DNA of 64,000 nucleotides from the NCBI GenBank assembly GCA_000349905.1, contig KB722759.1:109225-173224 (forward strand), read 5' to 3'. Shown in pieces: positions 37,702-50,200 of the stretch; position 1 is the first letter of the stretch, and every line of letters begins with the position of its first letter. A program made the translations under genes and the position numbers. Under the pieces are notes generated by a model, which was given only the letters and a program-made list of their open reading frames with translations, was not told where the DNA came from and searched no databases. Source of the stretch: Volvariella volvacea V23 (Eukaryota > Basidiomycota > Agaricomycetes > Agaricales > Pluteaceae).

Positions 37702-39196
37702 TTATTGTATGTGAGGAAGATATATGGACCATTGAACATTCTGGTAAGCAGAAGGAGGAAGGTCGCGAAGTGCAATGAGAGGTTGAACAATGAGAACGAT
37801 ACGAGCGATCCCATAAAGAAACGTACCAAGTAGAACAAAAATGAATCCAGCAAGGCCAAGAGCGATGTCGATAAATCTACATATCAACCCGACATAGCCT
37901 TGATTACGAAGATGCGCAAGAACGAAGAAGATACTCATTAGAATCGGTTCAATGGTTATGGTGAGTGATGAAGCTCTCCATAAGACCTGCTCTGCCCTAG
38001 TTGTAAACGGAAAGTCCCAATGTATCAAATGGATTCCGCCGAAAAGCACACCAATAAATGAGCAGGCATATAGCATGGTGAAGCTTTCCCCATCGTTCAA
38101 GTGGCCAGCGGAGTATGGTCTGACACTGGTAGAGTTCTTGACGCCTTCATCCGACATAATATTGAGGAGTGGATCGAATACGAATAGGAAGGGTCCTTTA
38201 ATCAGTTTCTTCCAAACTGTCATCCCCAACGACCGTTTTTCGGGGTCCTCCCTTATCCACTGCCACATGTCCTTCAACTCAGATCCACTCAACCACCCTT
38301 TGAATAATGGCCAACTTATCCAAAGCCCCAGATACCTTTCCGCCACCCAAGAATCTACAGAAGGTCTTCGCATCGGCCCAGTGGACTGGGTTCCATCTTT
38401 CGTAAAGTACACCGGGTACTCGGCATTCAATGGCTTGCTCCACCAGAGGAAATACGTGATGATATTGAGAGTCACAAACGCCAATGTTACCAGCTCTAAT
38501 TGGGTGACGACCAATCCCTGAGCATGACGCGCGATGCACTGGAAGACGAACCAAGACGTCTGCACGACAATCACTTTACTGAGAGAGTTGGCTTTAGATT
38601 TATCTTGTATCTCTTCTTCGGTGACAATGGGTAGGACTATGTCCAAAGTGGGCTTTTCATTTGCGCCGAGATGGGCATTCCCTTCCTTGTCGGTGGTTAC
38701 AACTTGGTAGCATTTTCCGTCGTCGTACATCAGCCCACCCGTTTGTACGAAGAATCCATGGGGTCTTGGTCCAGCCATAATTTGGATGACTTAAGTTTTG
38801 TATGGGTGCAGGGAGTGTAAATAAATACGTACGTTGATACTGTCTCGCAATTCGTGATGCAGCAAATCATTGCCGCATAGCCCACAAAATAAGAACTTCA
38901 GGGGCAAGAAGGGCATATAGAGTCGTTTCGAACTTCTGCAGTACCCGTTCTCCCCAAAAGGCATATCGATCCGGCACGCTTGGGTGAACGGCCACAGAGG
39001 TGCATACAGCAATCGTACTGAGGCAACTATATAGAAGCTTCCAAAGGGACCAGAATTTGGCTAGATCCTGGATACAAATAGCTACGTCCGCGATGGTGGT
39101 TAGAATGCGAGATGAAGAAGTAGGAATCTCCGACGAGGGAATGAGATGTGCAACGCTTTTCGCAAGGAAGAATACAAACAAGCTTGCTAAAAGCAT
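37702..39196 (-). pseudogene. Unnamed multi-pass membrane family, copy A (nonsense plus frameshift)
   Basis: Exon 1 (from 39196) starts MLLASLFVFFLAKSVAHL (signal peptide) and carries the family motif CTSVAVHPSVPDRYAF and APEVLILWAMRQ. A TGA (38867-38869) follows where other copies have a sense codon, and the expected FAASRIARQY follows it in frame. Exon 2 then needs WTKTHGFF, but a run of four G at 38760-38763 (CCCC on the coding strand) puts it out of frame; the long open frame below it can only start at an internal ATG (38778). The remaining 358 codons are open, with helices such as LVTLAFVTLNIITYFLWW and the family ending LRDLPPSAYQNVQWSIYLPHIQ. Two independent defects suggest a pseudogene, or a shortened gene using the internal ATG. 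Confidence 0.75.
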
Positions 39197-39696
39197 TGTG
39201 AAGACATGGAGTTCTCGGGTGATGTCTTGGGCTTATATGAGCGAAGGCCGATTGAAGTAGATCAATAGCTGTAGCATACCGTGTCTATCGGATGACGCCT
39301 GCTCTCCTCAAGGCTGGCTGTGCAGTATTCGAACATGCGGCCTGTTCCATGCCTAGTGCAGAGACGATGATACTCATCCCCTCGTGAAAATAAATCAAAC
39401 CCCCAGAGCTAGAATTTCAACAGAAAAAGAACAGGGGGTCGAGGTCACGCACGGAAGCTGTAACACAGTAACACTATCAAAAACAGAAGTACGATGCAAA
39501 GGAATACCCAATTTATGGCCATCAATAGAAGGAGAAGGAGAGAAATTAGGATGGCTTCAAGAGGGTACCTAGCATGACACAGTACAAACCAAAAGAATTG
39601 AAGCTATGAAGTACCAGACAAATTCCCAAAACAAAACTATACAGGCGACGGATCAAAAAGAACATAAAATCCAAAATCGTTTGAAAACATCCAGAC

Positions 39697-41192
39697 TTAA
39701 ATGTGAGGAATGAAAGCAGACCAGGCTATGTTCTCGTACGCAGAGGGAGGAAGATCGCGAAGGGCGATAAATGCCTCTACGAACAAAGCAGCTCTCGCCA
39801 ACGCGTAGCAGATTCCTCCAAAGACGGCTATCCAATCGTTGACAATAGTAATCCAATTCAACACTGTACCTGTCCATCCTTCGGGCTCGTATTCCCTTTT
39901 AATGAGGATCAAGCTATACCGAAATGCAAAGAATATCGGCACAGCAGTAATGACCATAGAGGAAGTTCTCCACAAGACCTTCTCTGCAGTTGTCGGGACT
40001 GAGTAGTTCCAGGCGATGAGATGAATTCCGCCGAATAGCGCCTCGATGAAAGACGAAAAATAGCCCAACACAACCCAGTCCTCTAGGCTCAATCGTCCGG
40101 AGTAGTATGAACCAACAGAGGCTCCTGACGGACACGATTCATCCATCAATTCCAAAGTGGAATGAATGATGTGCATGATGGGCTGTGTGAGCAGTCGTTT
40201 CCAGACCACCACCACAAAGGATCGCCGTCGTGCTATGTCGTCCTTTAGGGATGGCTGCCTCTGTTCTGCCGATTCACTGTGACCCCATTCCCAGGGCCAA
40301 GTGAATGAGATTCCCCAGTACTGCTCTGATAACCAAGGCTTTGGACGGAGTCGATTCTTCCCTAACGGTCCGGGAACTCGTTCGCCATTCTTGTTGAAGT
40401 AAATTGGATATGCTGCGCTCAACGGCTTGTTCCACCACAGAATATATGTGATAATATTGATCGTGGCGAATGCGAGCATGACGAGTTCTAGTTCGGTGAC
40501 GACCAAGCCCTGAGTATAGCAAGCAAAACATTGAAAAACGAACCAGGACGTTTGCATGACGACAACGAGCTTGCTGAGGAAATCTCCTTTCGCCTTGTCC
40601 TGGATCTCTTCCTCGGAGATTAGGGGCATTCTAATGTCTTTCATCTCTGTTTCCTTCTCTCCACTTAAGTAGATTTCGCCCGTACTAGTCCCATCAACTG
40701 TAAGGACTCGATACTTCTTGCCGTCATAGTAAACGAGACCGCCCATCTGGACAAAGAAACCATGGATTTTTGTCCATTCACATTCTACGATGCATTAGCA
40801 TGCTACTCGCAGCTGCTACTGAAAGTAAGCTCACCTCTATATTGTTTTGCAATTTTACAAGCGGCAAGCCTCTGCCTCATCGCCCACATGATCACAAGTT
40901 CGGGCGCGAATAACGCGAACGCTGTCGTCTTCATTTTCCTCCACAGCTTTCTTCCCGACGAAAGGTTTCGACATGGAATATTAGGGTGTATTGCAATATA
41001 CGTGCAAACAGCAATGGTTCCGAGACAGTTGTAGAGGAGATCCCATATCGATCGAATCTTGGTGGGATCGCGGAGACACCCAGTTACTCTAGCAAATATG
41101 GGGGAAAGTGTGTTTGGATCGTTTGATATGTGCGTAGGGACAGGAGAAGCAAGAGTACGGGCGAGAAAGAATATGAGTAGTGGTCCCAGCAT
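39697..41192 (-). CDS. Unnamed multi-pass membrane family, copy B (intact)
   Basis: Two exons (41192-40835 and 40784-39697) give 481 aa. The signal peptide MLGPLLIFFLARTLASP is followed by CTYIAIHPNIPCRN and FAPELVIMWAMRQR (helix), an intron after KQYR, then ECEWTKIHGFFVQMGG, a short beta-like segment, SEEEIQDKAKGDFLSK, and helices QTSWFVFQCFACYTQGL and LVMLAFATINIITYILWWNKPL. A loop, three to four more helices and the terminal motif LRDLPPSAYENIAWSAFIPHI complete it. The frame is open throughout. I know this architecture from many mushroom genomes as an expanded family without assigned function. It is the second of four head-to-tail copies. Confidence 0.85.
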
Positions 41193-41750
41193 CGCCCAGG
41201 TTGAAGCGTGTCAAATGAGCCCATGAGTGCTCGATATATTTTTATTTCGTACGATTTCATCATGCGTGTGAGGATCTGCAATCAGTCCGAGTTAGGGTAA
41301 GCCCAAGGTCCCATTTGCGAGATGGCCTAAGATCAATCCGGGCGCTGGAAGCCCCTGGTGGCGATCTACCTCGTATTGGCATCCTGCCTATCCATGTTTG
41401 TCGGAAGCAAGGGTAACAGGATCATGGAGAGGACGATACCAGTGATGCTTGCTTTATATAGTTCTATCGTGTCGAATATCGATGAGGAAGGAAGAGGGTT
41501 GAGTATGGCTATGACTCATGTGAAAAACTATATAGCGATTGTAATTGCGTAGTTGAGATGGGAGGATTGCAGAATAATATACGGTCAATCAGAAGTCATC
41601 GGAGGAGGGTTTAAAGAACATACCACGACTACAATAAATGGGTCAATGGAGTAAGGTGGAAACAAATTTCTAGCCCAAAAACAAACAATTGATTGGCTAA
41701 GCTATAAACGCGAACGGAATCGATGACAGCTAGCCGTGATCAAGGATATA

Positions 41751-43237
41751 CTAAATATGTGGGATGTACTCAGACCATAAGACATTCTCGTATGCAGAAG
41801 GAGGAAGATTGCGAAGGGCAAAGAGGGGGAGTACGAGGAGGGCGATTCGAGCAAGTGCGTAAGCAATAGGTGCAATGAAAAACGTCAAGTAACATGCGAA
41901 CCTATGTAAGATATCACCAAAGACACTAAGGTTATTTTGATCAACAGAATGTAGAAGATTCAGAGTAGGTGTGTATAGAGCAGGAAAAGCAGCGACAACG
42001 ACGGATGATATTCTCCATACCAACTTCTCTTTCTCGGTTGGAAAATCAAAGTTCCATCCAATGAGATGAAGCCCACCGAAGACGACGCCAATCGTTGCAG
42101 CTCCATACGCAACCATAATGATATTCTTGAAGGGTATCTTCCCAGAGAAATATGGTGAAACGCTTGTTGCATTGACTTCGAAACACCCTGTCATATCCCA
42201 TAAAGGTCTGAAAATGACCACGAATGGATCCTTGATTAACCTCCTCCAAATCGTCGTCAACAAAGACTGTTTGATATCTTCCTTCACTCGACGCCAAACA
42301 CTCTTCTCGGGTTCAGGAAAGATCCAATCCCAAAGCGAGCCGATCCACCATCCTCGATAACCCTCCGACTGCCAACTATTCGACCTTTGGGTCGCCATCG
42401 ATAGTGGGCCATTCGATCTTTGACCATCCGACTTGAAGTAAATTGGGTAACTTGCATTCAACGGTTTATTCCACCAAAGGAAGTAGGTGATGACATTGAG
42501 TGTCGCGAATGCGAGTGTAACTAGCTCGAGCTCTGTGATGACGAGACCCTGAGCATGGCGTGTGATACACTGGAGAACAAACCACGAGGTTTGCAGGACT
42601 GCAAGTAATTTGCTGAGTAGGTCGCCCTTGGCTTTATCGAGGATCTCTTCTTCGGATACAATTGGCATTCGGATGTCCTTCATCCACTCTTCACGCTCTC
42701 CACCAAGATAAACGTTACCGGTACCATCTCCATCGATGGTGACAACGCGATATATCTTTCCGTCATCGTAGATCAGTCCACCCATCAGCACAAAGAACCC
42801 ATGTGTCTTCGTCCATCCATATGCTGCATTTATCTTAACCGCTGTCACAATAGTAGCAAGGTAAACTGACCCTTGTAGTGGTCCGCTATCTTCGATGCCA
42901 AGATATTCTGTTTCATTGCCCATACGATGGCCGCTTCTGGCGCTAGCAACGCACAAATCGTTGTTTGAAGTTTCTGCTTCACCTTCTTTGAAAAAGAGTC
43001 ACGTCGATCCGGCATATTCGGATGGATGGCAATATATGTGCAGATTGCAATTGTCCCAAAGCAGTTGTACAAGAGTTCTGGAAGAGATCGGACTCTTCTT
43101 GGGTCACGGATGCAACCCGCAGCGTCGACGATGGAATTGAGGACAGGGAATGCTGGCTGGATAGGATTATTGGGTGGGACATCGACGGGATATGCGAGAG
43201 TGCGAGCAAGGAAGAGTATGAGCAGGACTCCGAGCAT
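41751..43237 (-). CDS. Unnamed multi-pass membrane family, copy C (intact)
   Basis: Two exons (43237-42871 and 42823-41751) give 479 aa in an unbroken frame. The signal peptide MLGVLLILFLARTLAYP is followed by CTYIAIHPNMPDRRD, APEAAIVWAMKQ, the intron after HYK (donor GTCAGT), GWTKTHGFFVLMGG, SEEEILDKAKGDLLSK, QTSWFVLQCITRHAQGL, LVTLAFATLNVITYFLWWNKPL, several C-terminal helices and LRNLPPSAYENVLWSEYIPHI. It is closest in structure to copies B and D. The junction lengths add to whole codons, which fixes the family's gene model. Confidence 0.87.
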
Positions 43238-43706
43238 GGGGATAGCTTGAAGATAGATTGCATTAGGACACTTACTGGTCGTATAATTGGGTTATCTCGT
43301 GCCTGGATGCTGGGAAATTTGCTGTGTCCTGTGACTGTCAAAATTCCATGTTAGGACCGATTCAACTCCCTAACGACGCTCTACGTAGAACCCTCAACAT
43401 GGGATTTGCGTCAAATACACGCCAGGGCATATCCTCTCCCGGTATCTTAGTGTCTAGCACTTAGCATTTAAGAAAGAAGGAGAGACGATTCTCGGCCGGG
43501 GGAACAAGGTTACAGAGAAAGATATGGTCTATGTGGCTTGGGAGGATTGTAATATTGAGGCCTGGTGTCGCAATGCATGCTCACACCTATAAAAGCAGCT
43601 ACGAATTCAAACATTCAACAGTTTGGATCGAAGGAAGCAAAGCTACAAGAGTAGAAGACTATACAGAGGGTGGGAGCAGAGACAGCAGGAAAATGTACAT
43701 CTGACA

Positions 43707-45232
43707 CTAAATGTGAGAAGTGTAGGCAGACCAATTCAAGTTTTGGTACGCGGAGGGTGGAAGATCACGAAGCAAAGTGAAGGCTTGTACGAATACATCG
43801 ACTCTGGCCAGTGCATAACCAACACCTGCTGAGACGAGGAACAAATCACCGATGAGTATAGCCCAACCCAACAAAGTACCAGTCCGTTCCTGAGGTTCGG
43901 GCACAGTCCAACTTGAAGGTAGATTTGAAACTAGCGTCAGGGTAAGACCAAAAAGTGCAGGCACGGCAGTGACCACGACCGATGAAACCATCCACACTAC
44001 TTGTTCAACTCTCGTTGGAAAGTCAAAACTCCACGCGATGAGATGGATGCTACCGAATAATATCCCAACGAAGATTGAAGAGTATGCTACAAGAACTCTG
44101 CCCTCTCTATGGAGTTCCCCATTATAATATAGCTTGACGCTTGTGGGCAGAGTGCTTTCTGTTGCAATGTGATCCCCAAACATCAACTCGCTAGTCAGGT
44201 AAAAGCAATACACGAACGGATTTCTGATTAGCTGCTCCCAGATAGCCACCAAGACTGGTCGTTTCGTGAGTCCGTCCTTGATGCGCCCCAAGATGCTCTT
44301 CCCCGATCCGTCTTGACACCACTCCCAAGGCCATGTGAATGAGACTCCCCAATATCTCTCTGAAAGCCAGCCCCGTTCTCGAAGCTGGTCCTTTCGCAAT
44401 GGTCCGGGGATTCGATCACCGTTTTGGTTGAAATAGATGGGATACGTCGCGTTCAGTGGTTTATCCCACCATAGAATGTAGGTGATAATATTGACCGCAG
44501 CGAATGCATGTGTGACGAGTTCCAATTCGGTGAGAGCGAGGCCTTCGACCTGACGGGCGACACATTGGAGGACAAACCAGGATGTTTGCACGACTGCGAC
44601 TAATTTGCTGAAGAAATCCCCTTTCGCCTTGTCCTGGATCTCTTCTTCGGAGACGATGGGCATCCTGATACCCCTCATCCAGGGTTCCCCAAACCTACCA
44701 AGGTGTACATTTCTAGCACCATCCCCAGAAATTGTGAGAACCCAGTAGTTCTTTCCATCGTAGTAGACGAAACCACCCATTTGGACAAAAAATCCATGAG
44801 TCTTCGTCCATCCATATTCTACAATCAGCGGGTTAGCAGGGTCGAGGTTAATGCTACTACAAGCTCACCTCAATACTGCTGCGCGATTTTGGAAGTTACA
44901 TACCTCTGCCTCATCGCCCACATGATGATTAGTTCAGGGGCCAGCAGTGCAAATAGGCTTGTTGTAAGCTTCCTCCACAGCTTTTTCCCCCGCGAAAGAT
45001 TTCGGTCAGGCATGTTGGGGTGCACCGAAATATAGGTGCAGATTGCGATGGTACCGAAGCAGTTCCAGAGGATATCCTAAATCGACCTTATCTTGGTGGG
45101 ATCCCGAATGCACCCATCTGCATCAGTGCCAAGAGCTGAGAGTGCAGAGGCTGAAGAGTTTGAGCCATTTGGTGTAGAGACTGGATATGCGAGGGTGCAG
45201 GCGAGGAAGAGTATGAGGATCAGTCCCAGCAT
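43707..45232 (-). pseudogene. Unnamed multi-pass membrane family, copy D (in-frame TAG)
   Basis: The start MLGLILILFLACTLAYPVS at 45232 leads to DPTKIRSI and then TAG (45077-45079), where copy B has Trp (IRSIWDLL). Downstream the same frame continues as DILWNCFGTIAICTYISVHP, APELIIMWAMRQRY and, after the intron, EYGWTKTHGFFVQMGG, then open to the stop at 43707 with the terminal motif LRDLPPSAYQNLNWSAYTSHI. One TGG-to-TAG change is the only defect I find, so the copy was silenced recently or the base is a sequencing error. If translated from a later ATG (e.g. 44780) it would lack the signal peptide and first helix. Confidence 0.8.
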
Positions 45233-45776
45233 CGTTGAGATGCAAGCCGTGAGACCACAAGGGGATTTTGGTGGGGCCTGCGCCCATATGTGCTTTAAAA
45301 GTACGACTAGAATGGAACAGCAAATGGAACTGAAAAACCCAAAATGACGCATGCTGTACAGCAGTTTCGTTATTACACATGTTGATTCCACCCAACTTCA
45401 AGGGAAGTTGAGCTAGTTGTGACAATAACAGAAGGCAAACGTCTGACGAGTTCTCTCAATATTTTACTTGACCATCTTGCTAGACAAGGAGATCCACAAA
45501 CTCTTCCTCAGGATAGTGGTAGATATGAAGGCCGAGAGGGCCGAGGAGCGGATCGGACCAGTTCGCCTCTGGTCATCACGTGAGATTACGGCCGTTCCAG
45601 TCACGCCACCAGTCCGCCCGACAGTTTCCTTCCGTTTTTGGGCATTCCGAGCTATTTTCTACCACACGCTCCACCACCTCCAGTCAAGCGTGCGCGTTTG
45701 CCAACTCGATATTCTGTTTCGTTTTGTGGAAGAAAGGAATTGATTCGGAAGGCAAGGGACAGGGTAGTAGGTGAAT

Positions 45777-46271
45777 ATGAGACCTTCGTTGGCAGTGTTG
45801 AAATCTGGACGGTCGGCTTGGAAAGGTGTGTCGAATAGAGCATAAAGTGCTTTTCGCGGTGGTTTTTTATGGTCTTGCGTGTTTTCTAGGACCTTATTTC
45901 GTCGCATTTCCTAACTTGAGAGATGCAATCACGAACCATGTAGCGATCAAAACCCAGGCGCGGTCATGTACCATTTTGCCTAATTTCGTCGGGTATGTTG
46001 GCATCGCCTCAGTCAGAAGATGCAGTAACTGACTCGCTTGTTTGTATCTTTCATTCCATGTCTGAACACACCCGCGACTCCACGACAGCGTCAAGTTCCT
46101 GGTCCACAACGGAAAGGACTACGTGCCAGTTACGGTAACGCAGGACATGGTCGGACATAAGTTGGGCGAGTTTTCACATACGAAGAAGAGATTCACATAC
46201 AAGTGCGTTGTATTTTCTGTCCTTGATGGCGTTGTTCTGACACAGCCCTCAGAGCTACCAAGAACCGGTAA
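45777..46271 (+). CDS. Mitochondrial small-subunit ribosomal protein uS19m
   Basis: Four exons (45777-45825, 45890-45992, 46089-46202, 46253-46271) give 94 aa. No exon forms a long frame, so the gene is easily missed. The protein starts [17 protein letters not shown] and continues [46 protein letters not shown] and [18 protein letters not shown], ending ATKNR. These are the diagnostic segments of uS19 (bacterial S19), and the length is normal. As a nuclear copy for mitochondria it has a short basic leader. uS19 sits in the head of the small subunit near the A-site tRNA. All junctions are GT-AG and in phase. It is a conserved housekeeping anchor next to the CLA4-like gene. Confidence 0.93.
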
Positions 46272-47229
46272 TAATATACATAGTACTGCTAATCCGCTTC
46301 CGTTTAATGAAAATACGATATTTCGGCATATCTGCACGATGGATTTGGAAGTCCTCGACGGAGTTCCTGGAGAAACAATGAGATTGCGGTTGACGGCATC
46401 ACCATCAGCGGCGGTGTTCTCGGTTGTCATGCGCGAGCCCCCAAGCCCCAAGTCCTTGCACATTCTGAGAGATACTGAGCAGGGCGTGGAATGCACTTTG
46501 ACCATTTGTTGAGCACGCTCGAGACCCGATGGGCGGTGCCTTGCCGGTAAATGAAAGGGGATGAGGACAGGTTCAGTTTAGATTGTTTCCCTGGTAATTC
46601 GGATAGATCCGGTTTGGTTTGAATTGAGAGTGTGCTTTGGACGACAATAACAACAACCAAATCGACGGTATTACCTCTTTTTCTTCGTCCACGCCGTCCG
46701 CAACGTCCCCCATCTACCTCTCGTCGACGCCGGCAACAGCGAGCAAGTGTTGTTTCTCGGCGTACCCTTGGAAACCCTATCAGGTCGCCCCCAACCTTGA
46801 ACCCAATCTCTCGCCCTATCGGATTGGTTTCTATCATCAACCCCATCACACGTTACCTTACTCATCCCTTCCTCTTCTCCCTTTCTTCGTCTCTGATCGA
46901 ATCCATCTCGACGGTCCCTCAAAGGCGGAACCAGCTTGCTCATTGTGCTTCACGACAGTCTCGCAGAGCACACTTGGCCGACGGACAGGACAGGACACGA
47001 CCACACGAACAACGACGTTTTCAACAGCGCGCGCACCTGGCAAGCATCACAGCCGAGCACCCTCTCTTGTGCATGTTTGATTGAACAATTAGTTTGGAAA
47101 CCCACCTTCCCCCTACTTGTCCTTGACTACGACAAACCAACACTTCTCTCTCTTCTGCCTTTTACTCGCCACAACCACCAGCAAGATCAAACAAAACTTT
47201 CCTATTATTGCTATTCATAACTTTCAACA
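46272..47229. other. Spacer with the 5' region of the PAK kinase
   Basis: No coding gene is supported. Pyrimidine-rich tracts and CAACAA-type leader sequence precede the ATG at 47230 (context CAACAATG). This is probably the kinase 5' UTR and promoter. Confidence 0.4.
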
Positions 47230-50200
47230 ATGTATAACACCGGGGGAAGTATTTCCACATCTTCAGGGTGCGTCTCCACCATCACGACAACGGACGTTTT
47301 GCTGATGGACTTGTTGCTAGCTCGTATTCAGGCATTGGTGGTTCGCCCATCCGTACGGGGGCTGGATCGTCCAACTTGGGGCTCGTACGTGCCGGGTACG
47401 TTAATCTGAAGGAAGACGGCTTTGGGAGTTGGCTATGGAAAAACAAGTGGATGACGCTCAAAGACGACGTTTTGACGATACACAAGTCCGAGGTACGTTC
47501 ACTACCTCGCGTGTGCCTTTTGACCCCCCTGGTTTGCTGAACCTGATGACGTCCCTCTGTTGCCTTGATTGCTTAGGGCTCACAACAACAATCCACGATC
47601 AGCCTACGCGAAATCACCAACATCGAGCGTACAGACTTGAAACCATACTGCCTGGTATTGGACACAAAAGAGAAACGCTATTACCTATCTCTCAAGAATG
47701 ACGAAGAGCTGTACAGCTGGCAAGATGAGATATATTCCCGAACTCCGTTAGGAACGAGCAACCCGACCAACTTTGTTCACAAGGTTCATGTTGGATTCGA
47801 TCCCGTTACAGGTGCATTCACGGTGCGTATATTTCATGCTTTGGACCACCCCCATCGTTATTTTTCCTACTTCTTCCCATGTCTCGACTCCGATGCTCCC
47901 ATGTTGGCACCGTGGACGTAATAACTTCGTTGCTATGGTGGAGTACCACAACTCCGTCATAACTTTCTACCCTTCTTTTTTTCTTCCCGCTGTTTCCACC
48001 CTTACTCTTTCACCGAAATCTTATTGGCCAACAACTGACTTTCTCTCTCTATGTGTGGGGAACGTGTGGCGTGCGACGTCCCGTCCATGTCGCTTTTTTC
48101 TTGCATACGTCGTGTGATGAATGTAGGGCATGCCCGATCAATGGAGTAAACTCCTCAACAAGTCTGCGATTACGAGGGAAGATTATGCGAAGGATCCTCA
48201 GGCTGTATTGGAAGTACTGGAGTTCTACACGGATCATCAAAAGCGAGAGATGGAAGAAGCTATGGGTATGTGCACTTCCCTTCGTACACCATCTCCCCCC
48301 CCTACCCTCCAAGTCCTCTTGACGTTGCTCGTCAACTCATCGGGCCCTCCTGCTGTTGGGCGCCTCCCCGCCTCCGCCCACCATCCACTCCTAACTTTAG
48401 AGGGGTGGAATCTCCGCCCCTTATCCCATCCTCACCGCCTTTTCGCACTCCTAAATCTAACCTCCCCTCCCCCCTCCAGGCGCACCACCACGATTCAACG
48501 CCGGAACCGGCCTAGGCGGCATAGCCAAACTAAGCACCACCACCTCGCCCAACAGCTCGCTCGACCTCCGGCGCCAAGACTCCTTCGCCACGTCCACCAC
48601 GGCCGTCTCGACGAACGGATCGTCGTCGACCCAGCTGAACGGCCTCGACCTCGGCGAGAGCTTCTCGACTGCCGCTTCCAGGGCCGCGGAGCTCGTCAAC
48701 GGCTCAGGTGGCGCCCCCGGATCGCATTTCTCGAGCTCGACGACGGCGTCGGGGAGTGGGAGCTCTGGGTCGGGCTCTGGCTCTGGGTCGGCGCTGGGGC
48801 TGGGAGTGGGAGTGGGCGCTAGTGCAGCTGCGGCTGCTGCTTCCTCGAACGGGGGAGGCGTGCAGGGCCCCCGGCCGCCATTACAGAGTTCAATTTCGTC
48901 ACCTGCTGCTTCTGGTGCGAATGGAGGGGGGATTGGGTCGCTGCAGGCTACGAGACCGGCGCCGTCTGCGCCGCTGAAGCCGTTGTTGACCGCGACGAGG
49001 CCGGCGCCGGGTGTGCCCCCAGCTGCTGCTGGCGGTGCTGGTGCTGGTGCTGGAGGGGAGAAGGACGGGGTTACGCCGTCGTCGGCGGATTTGAGGTCGA
49101 GGCAGAAGGCGCAGGGGCCGCATCCGCATCCGCACGGGCAAGGGGGCGTTGTGCCTGCGAGGAAGGACTCGTTGTCTGTCCAGGCGCAGGCTCAGGCGCA
49201 TAGGGAGAAGGAGAGGGAGAGGGAGAGGGAGCGAGAACAGAGAGAAAGAGAGCGGGAGAGGGAAAANNNNNNNNNNNNNNNNNNNNNNNNNNNNNNNNNN
49301 NNNNNNNNNNNNNNNNNNNNNNNNNNNNNNNNNNNNNNNNNNNNNNNNNNNNNNNNNNNNNNNNNNGGAGCAGCAGCGGGAGGAGAGGGAGAGGGAACAG
49401 CGCGAACGCGAACGCGAGCGTGAGCAGCGGGAGAGGGAGAGGGAGCAGATCAGACAGCAGCGACAACAGCAGCAACAGCAACAGCAGCAGAGGGAGGAGG
49501 AGGCGCAGCGGCCGGGGATGGGCGTTCCTGCTAAATCGGCTCCTGCGAACACGTACCCCGCCACGCAGCCTGCTGGTGGACCGGCAGGGACACTGGTGGG
49601 ACCTGCGCCGATCAAGCCTTTGCAGCCGACGAAGAAGGTGGCAATCAACCCCGCGGCGGTGGCTGCTGCTGAGGAGAAGGCCAAGGCGCAGGCTCAGGCT
49701 CAAACGCAGGCCCAGGCGGGGGGTGTGGCTGCCGCTGCGGCAGCGCTGGAGAAGAAGGACACGGAGAAGAAGGAGCAGAGGCTGAGCAAAATGACAGAGG
49801 TGCAGATTATGGAGAAGCTGAGACAGGTTGTGTCGCCTGATGATCCGAAGATGTTGTATAGTAAGATTAAGAAGGTTGGACAAGGGTGAGTGTGGGCGAT
49901 GAGCTTGCCCGTCGTTATCTGGTTGGCTTGGTTTGGTGCTTATGGTTTGGTTGTGTATAGTGCTTCTGGACATGTGTATGTCGCCAAGACGCTTTCGACG
50001 GGCAAGAAGGTTGCTATTAAGGAGATGGACTTGTCTCACCAACCGCGAAAGGAGCTGATCGTCAACGAGATATTGGTGATGAAGGAAAGCCAGCACCCGA
50101 ATATTGTAAACTTTTTGTCATCGTATCTTGTGAAGAGCACGGAGCTATGGGTCGTTATGGAGTATATGGAGGGAGGAGCACTGACTGATATCATTGAGAA

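Noticed and set aside
46632..47084. 150-codon plus frame upstream of CLA4
   Set aside because: Arg/Ser/Thr/Pro-rich with no motif; it lies in the pyrimidine-rich leader region of the kinase.
48899..50096. Long Cys/Ser- and Leu/Arg-rich minus frames across the N gap
   Set aside because: Artefacts of the purine-rich repeat in the CLA4 linker, which leaves every frame open.
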